The notes: generated by a model not told the origin, from the letters alone. A stretch of DNA of 64,000 nucleotides from CAWCWK01 sp963842125 (GCA_963842125.1 CAWJFE010000005.1:1240001-1304000); one strand, 5' to 3'; positions 17,175-26,361 are shown, numbered from the stretch's first letter. Numbers and translations: made by a program.

Positions 17175-17729
17175 ATGGACGACCTTCTCGACCTTTCAGA
17201 CTACCGCCGCCGCATGGATGGCGCGGTGTCGAACCTCAAGACGGAGTTGGCGAGCTTGCGCTCCGGCCGCGCCTCTTCGAGCATGTTGGAGCCGGTGCAG
17301 GTCGACGCCTACGGCTCCAAGATGCCGCTCAACCAGGTCGCGACCGTCTCGGTGCCCGAGCCGCGCATGATCTCCGTGCAAGTCTGGGACAAGTCGATGA
17401 CCCCGGCCGTCGAGAAGGCGATCCGCGAGTCGAGCCTGGGTCTCAACCCGATCACCGAGGGTACGATGCTGCGCATCCCGATTCCCGAGTTGAACGAGGA
17501 GCGGCGCCTTCAGATGGTCAAGGCAGCGAACAAGTATGCCGAGGCGGCGCGCGTGTCCGTCCGTCAGGTTCGCCGGTCGGGCATGGACGATATCAAAAAG
17601 TTGCAGAAGGAGGTCAGCGAGGACGATACCCGCACGCTGAACGATCGCCTTCAAAAGGAGACGGACGCCGTCATCAAGGAGATCGACGAGACGTTCGCGG
17701 CGAAGGAAGCCGAGATTACGACAGTCTAG
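17175..17729 (+). CDS. frr: Ribosome recycling factor
   Basis: RRF (184 aa) splits post-termination ribosomes together with EF-G. The sequence begins DDLLDLSDYRRRMDGAV and contains the conserved ELASLRSGRASSSMLEPV and LNPITEGTMLRIPIPELNEE regions. The ATG at 17175 gives the normal length; the open frame extends to 17079, but that 32-residue stretch has no family match. It ends 24 bases before uppS. Confidence 0.97.
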   Translation: MDDLLDLSDYRRRMDGAVSNLKTELASLRSGRASSSMLEPVQVDAYGSKMPLNQVATVSVPEPRMISVQVWDKSMTPAVEKAIRESSLGLNPITEGTMLRIPIPELNEERRLQMVKAANKYAEAARVSVRQVRRSGMDDIKKLQKEVSEDDTRTLNDRLQKETDAVIKEIDETFAAKEAEITTV

Positions 17730-17753
17730 GCACCGGAGTAACGGACCGACACC

Positions 17754-18506
17754 TTGGCGACCCCCACGAACGATTGCGCCGACGGGCGCTCCGTCACTCC
17801 CAGACATGTCGCCATCATCATGGATGGCAACGGGCGCTGGGCGCGTGAGCGCGGGCTGCCACGGGGCGTCGGCCACCGCCGGGGCGTCGAGACGCTGCGG
17901 CGGATCGTGAAGGACGCGGCCGAGCTTGGCCTCACCTGCCTCACGCTCTACAGCTTCAGCTCCGAGAACTGGAAACGCCCCGCCGACGAGGTCAACGATC
18001 TTCTCGGACTCCTCCGGCGGTTCATCCGCAAGGACCTCGTCGAGCTCCATGAAAACAATCTCCGAGTCCGCGTCATCGGCTCACGCTCGAACCTGCCTGC
18101 GGATATCGAGCGGATGATCGCCGAGGCCGAGCGGCTGACCGCGGAGAACACAGGCATGACGGTCGCGATCGCGTTCAACTACGGCTCTCAGGACGAGATA
18201 TCGAGGGCAGCCAGACTCTTAGCGGAGGACGTTCGTGTCGGATCTCTGGACGTGACGGCGATCGATACCCAGACCCTCGCAGGTAGGCTCGACACGAGAG
18301 ACCTGCCCGACCTCGATCTGCTCATCCGGACAGGTGGCGAGTATCGGCTGAGCAATTTTCTGTTATGGCAGGCGGCCTATGCCGAACTTGTCTTCTCGCC
18401 GACCTACTGGCCCGCCTTCACACGACACGATCTTGAAGAGGCGATTGCGGTCTTCGCGTCCCGCCAGCGCCGATTTGGCGGTCTTGCGGCAGAGGCGACC
18501 GGATGA
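17754..18506 (+). CDS. uppS: Undecaprenyl diphosphate synthase
   Basis: UppS (250 aa) condenses eight isopentenyl units onto farnesyl diphosphate, producing the C55 lipid carrier for peptidoglycan and O-antigen. It is a cis-prenyltransferase with the IMDGNGRWA motif (catalytic Asp) near residue 23, YSFSSENWKRP around 68 and the C-terminal DLDLLIRTGGEYRLSNFLLWQ region. Translation appears to start at TTG 17754 (rare start) with GGAG upstream. Its stop overlaps the start of cdsA by four bases. Confidence 0.96.
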   Translation: MATPTNDCADGRSVTPRHVAIIMDGNGRWARERGLPRGVGHRRGVETLRRIVKDAAELGLTCLTLYSFSSENWKRPADEVNDLLGLLRRFIRKDLVELHENNLRVRVIGSRSNLPADIERMIAEAERLTAENTGMTVAIAFNYGSQDEISRAARLLAEDVRVGSLDVTAIDTQTLAGRLDTRDLPDLDLLIRTGGEYRLSNFLLWQAAYAELVFSPTYWPAFTRHDLEEAIAVFASRQRRFGGLAAEATG

Positions 18507-19352
18507 GCGCACCATCGACGCCCGATAGCGGCGGAGAACGCCGCCGAGAGCTGAAACGGCGGGTTCTGGCAGCGCTCGCGCTCGCGCCGATCGCGCTGCT
18601 GGCTGCGTGGTTCGGCGGCGCTTCGTTCATCGTCCTTCTATTCCTATGTTCCGCCATCGTCTTCCTTGAATGGCGGCGGATCGTCGGTGAAACGCGCTGG
18701 ACGCTACCCTCCTATAGTCCCGTCGGTGGCGCTGACCGGGACGGCGGCCGCGCTCCTCTTCTTCGATGCCACGATTGCCTGGATCGTTCTCGCTATCGGC
18801 GTCGTCGGATCGGCCGTGTCCTCCTATACGAGCGGTCGAGGGCCGTGGCTGGCTATCGGACTGTTCTACGCGGGCGCCTTTCTGCTGACCGTCGCAGCGG
18901 TGCGGGGTGACGGCGCACTGGGTGCGATCGCGATGTTCTGGCTTCTCATCACCGTCTGGGCCGCCGATAGCAGCGCCTATTTCGTCGGGCGCAAGGTCGG
19001 CGGACCGAAGCTCTGGCCGCGCGTTTCGCCGAGCAAGACGTGGTCGGGCGCGTTCGGCGGCCTTGCAGGCGCTCTCGTCGTAGGCGTCCTGTTCGTGCTG
19101 TTGACGCCCGCGACCGGCTTCTTCGCTTTCGTCGCGTTCACCGGCCTCGTAGCGATCGCGTCGATGGCGGGCGACCTACTCGAATCGTCGATCAAGCGGC
19201 GTTTCGACGTGAAGGATGCGAGCCGCCTCATTCCCGGTCACGGCGGTCTGATGGATCGCGTCGACAGTCTGGTCGCTGCCGCCGCCGTTTGCGCGCTCGT
19301 CGCTCTCGCGAGGAATCCCGACGACGTACCGAGCGCGCTTCTCCTCTGGTAG
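18503..19352 (+). pseudogene. cdsA: Phosphatidate cytidylyltransferase, interrupted by a frameshift
   Basis: CdsA makes CDP-diacylglycerol, the precursor of all membrane phospholipids. The N-terminal part (ELKRRVLAALALAPIALLAA to FLEWRRIVGETRWTLP) is in one frame from 18503. The rest, from about VALTGTAAALLFF on, is in the +1 frame and ends at 19352 with the full CDP-alcohol signature: SSIKRR, VKDASRLIPGHGG and MDRVDS. The frame change must lie between about 18670 and 18735. Removing one base gives about 282 aa, the usual family size. CdsA is essential in most bacteria, so a sequence error is more likely than a true loss. It overlaps uppS by four bases. Confidence 0.9.
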
Positions 19353-19434
19353 GGAAAGCTCTCTCGTCCCGCCTGCGGACCGCTTCCAGCCACATTCAGC
19401 GCTAGTGTCGGACTCCTGACGACAGAGGACGGGC

Positions 19435-20583
19435 ATGGATTCGCTGCTGAACATTGGCTCCGGCGTGATAGCGCTCGGCTCCTATCTGGTGCCGTTCATT
19501 TTCGTCATTCTTGTCGTCGTCTTCTTTCATGAACTCGGCCACTTCCTCGTGGCACGGTGGAACGGGGTGAAGGTCGAGGCCTTCTCGGTCGGTTTCGGAC
19601 CTGAGATTTTCGGGTTCAATGATCGGCACGGCACGCGCTGGAAGCTCTCGTGGATTCCGCTCGGAGGCTATGTTCGCTTCTTCGGCGACGAGAACGTTGC
19701 GAGCGTACCCGATCATGACGCCGTCTCGCGCATGGACGACAACGCTCGCTCGATGAGCTTTCCGGCCAAGCGGGTCGGGCAGCGCGCGGCCGTGGTCGCG
19801 GCTGGGCCAATCGCGAATTTTCTCCTCGCCATCGTGATCTTCGCGACGATCTTCACCGTCTTCGGAAGGACACAGACGACAGCGCGCGTCGACGCCGTGA
19901 CAGAAGGCAGCGCCGCCGAGGCCGCAGGCTTCGAGAGCGGTGATCTCGTGCTGTCGATCGCCGGCCAGGACATCGAGTCGTTCAGCGACCTGCAACGTAT
20001 CGTGACCGCGAGTGCGGACCGGGAACTTGCAATCGTCGTCAAACGCGATGGGCGTGACATCGAACTCACCGCCATTCCACGCCGCCAGGAGGTGACCGAC
20101 CGCTTCGGCAACACGCACCGGGTGGGCATTCTCGGCCTGCAACGTACGCGCGGGGAGGGTGAGGAGATCGAGGTCGTCCGCTATGACCCGTTCACCGCGA
20201 CGTGGATGGGTGTCGAGGAGACGGCCTTCGTCGTCACGCGCACGCTGACATACCTGAAGGACGTCATCGTCGGGCGCGAGGCGGCCGACCAGCTGAGCGG
20301 CCCCATTCGGATCGCGCAAGTCTCCGGTCAGGTCGCCACGGTAGGTTTCGTTGCGCTCATGAATCTCGCGGCGATACTATCGGTAAGCATAGGTTTGGTT
20401 AACCTCTTTCCCATTCCGATGCTCGACGGTGGCCATTTACTGTATTATGCAATTGAAGCAATTCGAGGAAAACCCTTAAGTGCTCGTGCACAAGAGTTTG
20501 GGTTCAGAATAGGACTTGCAGTTGTCTTGCTGTTAATGATGTTCGCGACTTGGAACGACCTCTCCAATCTTGACATCATTTGA
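19435..20583 (+). CDS. rseP: RIP metalloprotease RseP (site-2 protease)
   Basis: This 382-residue inner-membrane zinc protease cuts transmembrane substrates such as anti-sigma factors and signal peptide remnants. HELGH at residues 32-36 binds zinc, a PDZ domain covers about 130-215, and the third ligand aspartate is D331 in PMLDGGHLL. Four membrane helices fit the family. The last 180 or so bases are only about 44% GC and use codons rare in the neighbours (three TTA, plus ATA and AGA) while the protein stays conserved. dxr, which usually lies between cdsA and this gene, is absent. Confidence 0.96.
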   Translation: MDSLLNIGSGVIALGSYLVPFIFVILVVVFFHELGHFLVARWNGVKVEAFSVGFGPEIFGFNDRHGTRWKLSWIPLGGYVRFFGDENVASVPDHDAVSRMDDNARSMSFPAKRVGQRAAVVAAGPIANFLLAIVIFATIFTVFGRTQTTARVDAVTEGSAAEAAGFESGDLVLSIAGQDIESFSDLQRIVTASADRELAIVVKRDGRDIELTAIPRRQEVTDRFGNTHRVGILGLQRTRGEGEEIEVVRYDPFTATWMGVEETAFVVTRTLTYLKDVIVGREAADQLSGPIRIAQVSGQVATVGFVALMNLAAILSVSIGLVNLFPIPMLDGGHLLYYAIEAIRGKPLSARAQEFGFRIGLAVVLLLMMFATWNDLSNLDII

Positions 20584-20591
20584 GGAGTGGC

Positions 20592-20627
20592 CGTTCAGCA
20601 ACGGTTATTCCTTGCGTCGGCTGAACG
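20592..20627 (+). other. Hairpin in the rseP-bamA gap
   Basis: CGTTCAGC (20592-20599) and GCTGAACG (20620-20627) are perfect 8-base complements across a 20-base loop, nine bases after the rseP stop. No T-run follows. It may be a processing site or part of the bamA 5' untranslated region. Confidence 0.5.
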
Positions 20628-20728
20628 AGCCGGCAGCAATTGCCTAGTGGCCGGTGGCGGCTAAAACGACGGAAGACGATGAGTCGGGGGGCTTTTCGTT
20701 TTCATGAAGTCCGGGGGTCATCTTGAAG

Positions 20729-23161
20729 ATGGGGACGGGTAGGATGCGTAAGAAGATCATCGGTCGATCGAGCCGGGCCGCGCTGCGATCCAGCGCACTG
20801 GTTCTGGCGCTGATGGCGTCCACGAGCATCGCGAGCGCGCAGGGCGTGAGTCGCATCGTCGTGGAGGGTAACCAACGCGTCGAAGCGGAGACCGTCCGCT
20901 CGTACCTCACCGTCTCCCCTGGCCAAGCCGCCACGGCGGGCCGGCTGGACGATTCGCTGAAGGCGCTCTTCGCGACCGGCCTGTTCGAAGATGTCGAGCT
21001 TACCCGTCGTGGTGGCGCTCTCGTCGTCCGCGTGGTTGAGAACCCGGTCATCAACGCCATCAACTTCGAGGGCAACCGCCGCATCAAAGACGATGCGCTG
21101 GAGGCCGCCGTCGAGTCGCGCTCGCAGGGCGTGCTATCTCGCTCGCAGGTCCAGGCCGATGTGCAGGACGTGCTCGAGCTCTATCGCCGCCGTGGCCGGT
21201 TCAACGCGACCGTCACGCCCGAAATCATCCCCGTCGGCAACAACCGCGTCAACCTCGCCTTCGTCGTCACCGAAGGCCGCAAGGTCGGCGTGAAGCGCAT
21301 CAACTTCATCGGCAACGAGCGCTATGGCGACGGCACGCTGCGCTCCAAGCTGCTCACGACCGAGTCCAATCTTCTCAGCTTCTTGAAGTCCAGCGACGTC
21401 TACGATCCGGACCGCTTCAATGCCGACCAGGAACGTCTGCGCCGCTTCTACCTGAAGAATGGCTATGCCGACTTCCGCATCGTTTCGGCGGTAGCCGACT
21501 ACGACGCGTCGGATGAGGCGTTCTTCATCACCTACACGATCGACGAGGGTGACAAGTACACCGTCAGCGAAGTCGGTATCGAGTCGAACATCGTCGATCT
21601 CGACGGTGAGGATCTGCGTCGCGAAGTCCGCACCGATGCCGGTGACCGCTACAATGCCGAGGACGTCGAGAAGACGCTCGAGGACATGACGCTGGCCGTC
21701 GCTGAAAAGGGCTATGCGTTCGCTCGGGTCCGCCCTCGCGGCTTCCGCGATCCCGACACCGACGAGGTTCAGCTGACCTACGTCGTCGAGGAAGGTCCCC
21801 GGGTCTACGTCGAGCGCATCAACATCGTCGGTAACACGCGCACGCAGGACTTCGTCATCCGCCGCGAGTTCGATCTCGCCGAGGGCGATGCCTACAATCG
21901 CGTACTCGTCGACCGCGCCCAGCGCCGGCTCGAGAATCTGAAATACTTCAAGCGCGTCCGCATCGCGAACGAGCAGGGCTCAGCGCCTGACAAGATCGTC
22001 CTCAATGTCTTCATCGAAGAGGACTCGACGGGCAACCTTGGTCTCGGCGGCGGCTGGTCCTCGGGTGACGGCTTCGTCGTCGACGCCTCGCTGACGGAGC
22101 GGAACTTCCTGGGTCGCGGTCAGCAGATCAAGATCGGCGGTTCGCTCGGCGAAGAACGCCAGTCGATCGACTTCTCGTTCACCGAGCCCTATTTCCTCGG
22201 TCGCAAGATTTCGGCCGGCTTCGACCTCTTCTATCGGCAGCAGGAACTGCAGGACGTCTCGTCCTACAACTACGATCTCATCGGCGGCGGCCTGCGCTTC
22301 GGCCTGCCGATTACGGAAGAGATCGGGCTGCAGCTTCGCTATCGCCTGTCGCAGATCGAGATCAAGGACGTCCCGTCGACGGCGTCGCCGATCATTCTGC
22401 AGTATGCGGACGAGAGCTTCCTGTCCTCCTCGGTCGGCTACTCGCTGGTCTACAACAGCCTCGATAGCACGGTGAACCCGCGCAACGGCCTCTACCTGAG
22501 CTTTGGACAAGACATCTCCGGCCTAGGCGGCGATGTGAACCTCATCAGTTCGGCGGCCGATCTTCGTGGCTACTATGAGGTCTATCCGGACATCATCGGC
22601 TTCCTGAAGCTGACGGGCGGCCACGTGGCCGGGTTCGGCGATCAGGAGGTCCGCACCTTCGACGGCTTCACAAAGGGCGGCGAGACCGTTCGCGGATTCA
22701 AGACGGGTGGCATCAGCCCCCGCTCCGTCTCCTATACGACGGGCGCGCCGAATGGCGTCACCGGCAACGCGGTCGGTGCGACAGGCTTTCTCGCCGCGAC
22801 CGCCGAGGTCCAGTTCCCGCTCGGACCGCTCACGAGGACGATCGGCCTGCGCGGTGCACTCTTCGCCGATGCCGGTACGACGTTCGGCAATATCGACGTT
22901 CCGGAGTGCTTCGACACCGTCAACCGTGTCGAGGTCAAGAACACCGGTCGTGCGGCCTGTATCGCGAAGCCGGGTGCGCTCGGGCAGTTCGTGGCGACGG
23001 ATGTCATCGGTACCGATGCCGCTCTGCGGGCATCGGTCGGCGGCAGCCTTCTCTGGGAGTCGCCCTTCGGTCCGCTCCGCGTCGATGTCGCCTATCCGCT
23101 TGCGGAAGAGGACTTCGACGAGACCCAGCTCGTTCGTTTCGGCGCCTACCGCGCGTTCTAG
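20729..23161 (+). CDS. bamA: Outer membrane protein assembly factor BamA
   Basis: BamA inserts beta-barrel proteins into the outer membrane. A signal peptide with a basic start and hydrophobic core ends in STSIASA before QGVSRIVVEGN. Five POTRA repeats follow (about residues 30-435, with recurrent I-x-F-x-GN-x-R patterns such as INFEGNRRIK and INIVGNTRTQ). The 16-strand barrel fills the C-terminal half and ends in phenylalanine (FGAYRAF), the usual barrel signal. In-frame starts at TTG 20723, ATG 20729 and ATG 20744 are all possible; ATG 20729 is given. lpxD begins 16 bases after the stop. Confidence 0.97.
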   Translation: MGTGRMRKKIIGRSSRAALRSSALVLALMASTSIASAQGVSRIVVEGNQRVEAETVRSYLTVSPGQAATAGRLDDSLKALFATGLFEDVELTRRGGALVVRVVENPVINAINFEGNRRIKDDALEAAVESRSQGVLSRSQVQADVQDVLELYRRRGRFNATVTPEIIPVGNNRVNLAFVVTEGRKVGVKRINFIGNERYGDGTLRSKLLTTESNLLSFLKSSDVYDPDRFNADQERLRRFYLKNGYADFRIVSAVADYDASDEAFFITYTIDEGDKYTVSEVGIESNIVDLDGEDLRREVRTDAGDRYNAEDVEKTLEDMTLAVAEKGYAFARVRPRGFRDPDTDEVQLTYVVEEGPRVYVERINIVGNTRTQDFVIRREFDLAEGDAYNRVLVDRAQRRLENLKYFKRVRIANEQGSAPDKIVLNVFIEEDSTGNLGLGGGWSSGDGFVVDASLTERNFLGRGQQIKIGGSLGEERQSIDFSFTEPYFLGRKISAGFDLFYRQQELQDVSSYNYDLIGGGLRFGLPITEEIGLQLRYRLSQIEIKDVPSTASPIILQYADESFLSSSVGYSLVYNSLDSTVNPRNGLYLSFGQDISGLGGDVNLISSAADLRGYYEVYPDIIGFLKLTGGHVAGFGDQEVRTFDGFTKGGETVRGFKTGGISPRSVSYTTGAPNGVTGNAVGATGFLAATAEVQFPLGPLTRTIGLRGALFADAGTTFGNIDVPECFDTVNRVEVKNTGRAACIAKPGALGQFVATDVIGTDAALRASVGGSLLWESPFGPLRVDVAYPLAEEDFDETQLVRFGAYRAF

Positions 23162-23177
23162 TCCAAGTGCGCACGGT

Positions 23178-24251
23178 ATGACCGTATTCGACAAGGCCTC
23201 GGTCTCGCGCTTCCTGTCGCCGCCGCCGTCGATCAGTCTGGCCGAACTGGCTGCGCTGACCGGCGCGACGGTCGATGCCGACATGGAACGCCTGGTCGTC
23301 GGCCGCATCGCGACATTGACGGACGCCGGACCGGCCGACGTCGCGTTCTTCGATAACCCGTCCTATCTCGACGCCTTCCTAGCAACAAAGGCGGGCGCGT
23401 GCTTCTGCAACGCACGCAACGCCGCGCGTATCCCGGACGGGTGTGTGGCGCTGATCGCGGCTCAGCCCTATCGCGCTTTCGCGAAAGCCGGCGCCTATTT
23501 CTATCCCGAAGCCATGCGACCGCGCGCGAACGCTACGGCCGACCGCAGCGACGTTTTCGTGTCCGACTCGGCGAGAATCGAGGAAGACGTCGCGTTGGAG
23601 CCCGGGGCGATCGTCTCAGACCGTGCCGAGATCGGCCGCGGCACGCGGGTCGGCGCCGGCGCCGTGATCGGATATGGCGTCACGATCGGGCGCGATTGCT
23701 CGATCGGTCCGAACGCCGTGCTTCAGTCAGCTCATATCGGCAACGGCGTCATCGTTCATCCGAACGTCACCATCGGGTCGGACGGCTTCGGCTTCGCAAT
23801 GGGGCTCGAAGGTCATCTGAAGGTGCCGCAGGTCGGCCGCGTCATCGTACAAGACGACGTAGAGATCGGCGCGGGTACGACGATCGACCGGGGCGCCCTT
23901 GGTGACACGGTCATCGGAGAGGGCACCAAGATCGATAACCTCGTCCAGATCGGCCACAACGTCGAGATCGGCCGCAACTGCGTCATCGTCTCGCAGGTCG
24001 GCATCTCCGGTAGCGCGAAACTGGGCGACTATGTCGCCATTGGCGGCAAGACCGGGATAAATGGGCACGTTACCATCGGTGATGGGGCGCAGGTCGCCGC
24101 TGTCAGTAGCGTACATGGCGACGTTCCGGCGCAGGCGCGCTATGGCGGCACACCCGCTCGGCCGGTGCGCGAATGGTTCAAGCAGATCGCCGCGCTGGAC
24201 CGCCTCGCCAAGCGTGATAACAAGGCGGCGAAGACCAGTAGCACGGATTAA
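23178..24251 (+). CDS. lpxD: UDP-3-O-(3-hydroxymyristoyl)glucosamine N-acyltransferase
   Basis: LpxD (357 aa) adds the second acyl chain in lipid A synthesis, using acyl-ACP. Residues 1 to about 110 are the uridine-binding domain, followed by a left-handed beta helix of hexapeptide repeats (IG-x-G-x-x-I type) from about 115 to 320. The catalytic histidine lies in the IGSDGFGFAM region followed by QVGRVIVQDDVEIGAGTTID. The ATG at 23178 fits family length; the frame is open further upstream inside bamA but that is not lpxD. It leads the lpxD-fabZ-lpxA-lpxI-lpxB operon. Confidence 0.97.
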   Translation: MTVFDKASVSRFLSPPPSISLAELAALTGATVDADMERLVVGRIATLTDAGPADVAFFDNPSYLDAFLATKAGACFCNARNAARIPDGCVALIAAQPYRAFAKAGAYFYPEAMRPRANATADRSDVFVSDSARIEEDVALEPGAIVSDRAEIGRGTRVGAGAVIGYGVTIGRDCSIGPNAVLQSAHIGNGVIVHPNVTIGSDGFGFAMGLEGHLKVPQVGRVIVQDDVEIGAGTTIDRGALGDTVIGEGTKIDNLVQIGHNVEIGRNCVIVSQVGISGSAKLGDYVAIGGKTGINGHVTIGDGAQVAAVSSVHGDVPAQARYGGTPARPVREWFKQIAALDRLAKRDNKAAKTSSTD

Positions 24252-24262
24252 GGACCCCCCCT

Positions 24263-24730
24263 ATGTCGGACGAGCCCGAACGAAGAGAACTGGGCGCGGT
24301 CGATATCGGCGAGATCCTGAAGCTCCTGCCCCACCGCTACCCGCTGCTCCTCGTCGATCGCATCATCGAGATGGACCGAGACGAGTCGTGCATCGGTATC
24401 AAGAACGTGACGGCGAACGAGCCGCACTTCCAGGGTCACTTCCCCGACAAGCCCATTATGCCGGGCGTTCTTCTCATCGAGGCGATGGCCCAGACGGCGG
24501 GCGCGCTCTGCCTGTGGAATGGCGGGCAAACGGCCGCGCCGCAGGCCGTGTATTTCATGACGATCGACAACGCGAAATTTCGCAGGCCCGTCGTGCCTGG
24601 TGATCAGGTCCGGTTTCACATGACGAAGCTGCGTCAGCGACGTGCGATGTGGTGGTTCAAGGGCGAGGCCAAGGTCGACGGGGTCCTCGTCGCGGAGGCG
24701 GAGGTCGGCGCGATGCTGACGGACCTCTAG
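24263..24730 (+). CDS. fabZ: 3-hydroxyacyl-[acyl-carrier-protein] dehydratase FabZ
   Basis: FabZ (155 aa) dehydrates 3-hydroxyacyl-ACP in fatty acid elongation and competes with LpxA for 3-hydroxymyristoyl-ACP. It is a hot-dog fold enzyme; the active-site histidine is in HFQGHFPDKPIMPG and the glutamate in GVLLIEAMAQTAG. AAGGA precedes the ATG. The gene's place between lpxD and lpxA couples membrane fatty acid and lipid A production. Confidence 0.97.
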   Translation: MSDEPERRELGAVDIGEILKLLPHRYPLLLVDRIIEMDRDESCIGIKNVTANEPHFQGHFPDKPIMPGVLLIEAMAQTAGALCLWNGGQTAAPQAVYFMTIDNAKFRRPVVPGDQVRFHMTKLRQRRAMWWFKGEAKVDGVLVAEAEVGAMLTDL

Positions 24731-24733
24731 CCG

Positions 24734-25525
24734 ATGTCTCTCATTCATCCAACGGCCATCATCGAGCCTGGCGCTTCCCTCGGCGACGGGGTGACGGTCG
24801 GTCCGTTCTGCCATATCGGCGCACAGGTAAAGCTCGGCGCGAACAGCGCTCTGACTTCGCATGTCGTGATCGCGGGCGACACCGAGATAGGCGAGGGCGC
24901 TCAGCTGTTCTCCTTCGCTGCCGTCGGCCTTGCCCCCCAGGATCTGAAATATAGGGGTGAAGAGACGCGACTTCGGATCGGCGCGCGGGCCATCGTTCGC
25001 GAGAACGTGACGATCAATCCGGGTACGGCTGGCGGGATCGGCGAGACGACCATCGGAGACGACTGCGCCTTCCTGGCCTGCGCCCATATCGCTCACGACT
25101 GCCGGATCGGCGATGGCTGCATCATCGTCAACAATGCGATGATCGCCGGGCACTGCACCCTTGGCGACCATGTCATCGTCGGCGGCGGGGCCGGCGTACA
25201 CCAGTTCGTCCGCGTCGGAGACCACGCCTTTGTCGGCGGTCTCTCCGGCGTCGAGAACGACGTGATCCCGTTCGCATCCGCCATCGGCAACCGTGCACAA
25301 CTTGGCGGGCTCAACCTCGTGGGGCTTAAACGGCGTGGGTTCGAGCGAGCGGATATCCATGCATTGCGAGCCGCTTACGCGCTGCTCTTCTCGGACGAGG
25401 GAAGCCAGACGGACCGTATCGAAGCCCTGAAGACGCGCTATGGCGGCACGCCAGCCGTCGATACGCTCATCGCGTTCGTGTCCGAAGGCGGCCAGCGGGC
25501 TCTCTGCACACCCCGCCAGAAATGA
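24734..25525 (+). CDS. lpxA: UDP-N-acetylglucosamine acyltransferase
   Basis: LpxA (263 aa) performs the first step of lipid A synthesis, acylating UDP-GlcNAc at the 3 position. A left-handed beta helix of hexapeptide repeats covers about residues 1-190, with the catalytic-region segments HIAHDCRIGD and NNAMIAGHC. A helical C-terminal domain completes the trimer contact and nucleotide site. It begins three bases after the fabZ stop and overlaps lpxI by four bases (ATGA). Confidence 0.97.
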   Translation: MSLIHPTAIIEPGASLGDGVTVGPFCHIGAQVKLGANSALTSHVVIAGDTEIGEGAQLFSFAAVGLAPQDLKYRGEETRLRIGARAIVRENVTINPGTAGGIGETTIGDDCAFLACAHIAHDCRIGDGCIIVNNAMIAGHCTLGDHVIVGGGAGVHQFVRVGDHAFVGGLSGVENDVIPFASAIGNRAQLGGLNLVGLKRRGFERADIHALRAAYALLFSDEGSQTDRIEALKTRYGGTPAVDTLIAFVSEGGQRALCTPRQK

Positions 25526-26361
25526 CGCCGCCGAGCCGTCCGCTCGGCATCTTCGCAGGTAGCGGACGCCTGCCCCGCTACCTCGGCGACGCCGCCACGC
25601 GGGCCAACCGTGCGGTCACCGTCCTCCGCTTGCATGGCGAAACCGATGAGCCGTTCGACGATTTCGATGCGCATGAGGTGCGCTTCGGTGAGTTCGGACG
25701 GATCACCAAACTCCTAGCCGCTGCCGGCGTGTCGGAGATCGTCTTTGCCGGGGGTGTCCACCGCCCGTCCATCGGATCGATCCGGCCGGATTGGGGTGGA
25801 TTGCAGCTCATGCCGAAGCTTCCCCGCCTACTCATGGGCGGTGACGATGCGCTCCTTCGGAAAGTTGCCGACCTTCTTGCGGAGTACGGTCTGACGCTCA
25901 TCTCCCCACTTCAAATCGCCCCGGAACTCTCTGCAGAACCGGGACTTATTGCCGGTTCATTACCCACCCCAACGGACGAAGCCGAGATCTCGGTTGGCGC
26001 TTCCACCGCCAGAGGGCTGGGAGATGTGGACGCCGGTCAGAGCGTTATCGTGGAGCGCGGCCGTGCCATCGCTCTCGAAGGCATCGAAGGTACGGACGCC
26101 ATGATCACCCGCGCTGGTGCCCTTCGTGCGTCCGGACGCTGGCGGACAGGCGAACGGTCGGGCGTTCTCGTAAAGACGGCGAAACCGTCGCAGGATATGC
26201 GACTCGACGTGCCGACCATCGGGCCGGATACCGTTCGGGCTGCCGCGTCCGCCGGCTTGCTCGGAATCGCCGTCGAGGCAGGGCGGGTGATGATCCTCGA
26301 ACGTCCGGAGGTCGAGACGCTCGCGAGGGAGCACGCGCTATTCCTCTGGGGAATACCGTGA
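25522..26361 (+). CDS. lpxI: UDP-2,3-diacylglucosamine diphosphatase LpxI
   Basis: LpxI (279 aa; formerly DUF1009) removes UMP from UDP-2,3-diacylglucosamine. It replaces the unrelated LpxH of gammaproteobacteria, and its place between lpxA and lpxB is typical of alphaproteobacteria. The N-terminal domain begins PLGIFAGSGRLPRYL; the C-terminal catalytic half has GRAIALEGIEGTDAMI near residue 180 and a conserved VKTAKPSQDMRLDVPTIG stretch with the candidate metal-binding aspartate. Four-base overlaps with both neighbours imply coupled translation. Confidence 0.96.
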   Translation: MTPPSRPLGIFAGSGRLPRYLGDAATRANRAVTVLRLHGETDEPFDDFDAHEVRFGEFGRITKLLAAAGVSEIVFAGGVHRPSIGSIRPDWGGLQLMPKLPRLLMGGDDALLRKVADLLAEYGLTLISPLQIAPELSAEPGLIAGSLPTPTDEAEISVGASTARGLGDVDAGQSVIVERGRAIALEGIEGTDAMITRAGALRASGRWRTGERSGVLVKTAKPSQDMRLDVPTIGPDTVRAAASAGLLGIAVEAGRVMILERPEVETLAREHALFLWGIP

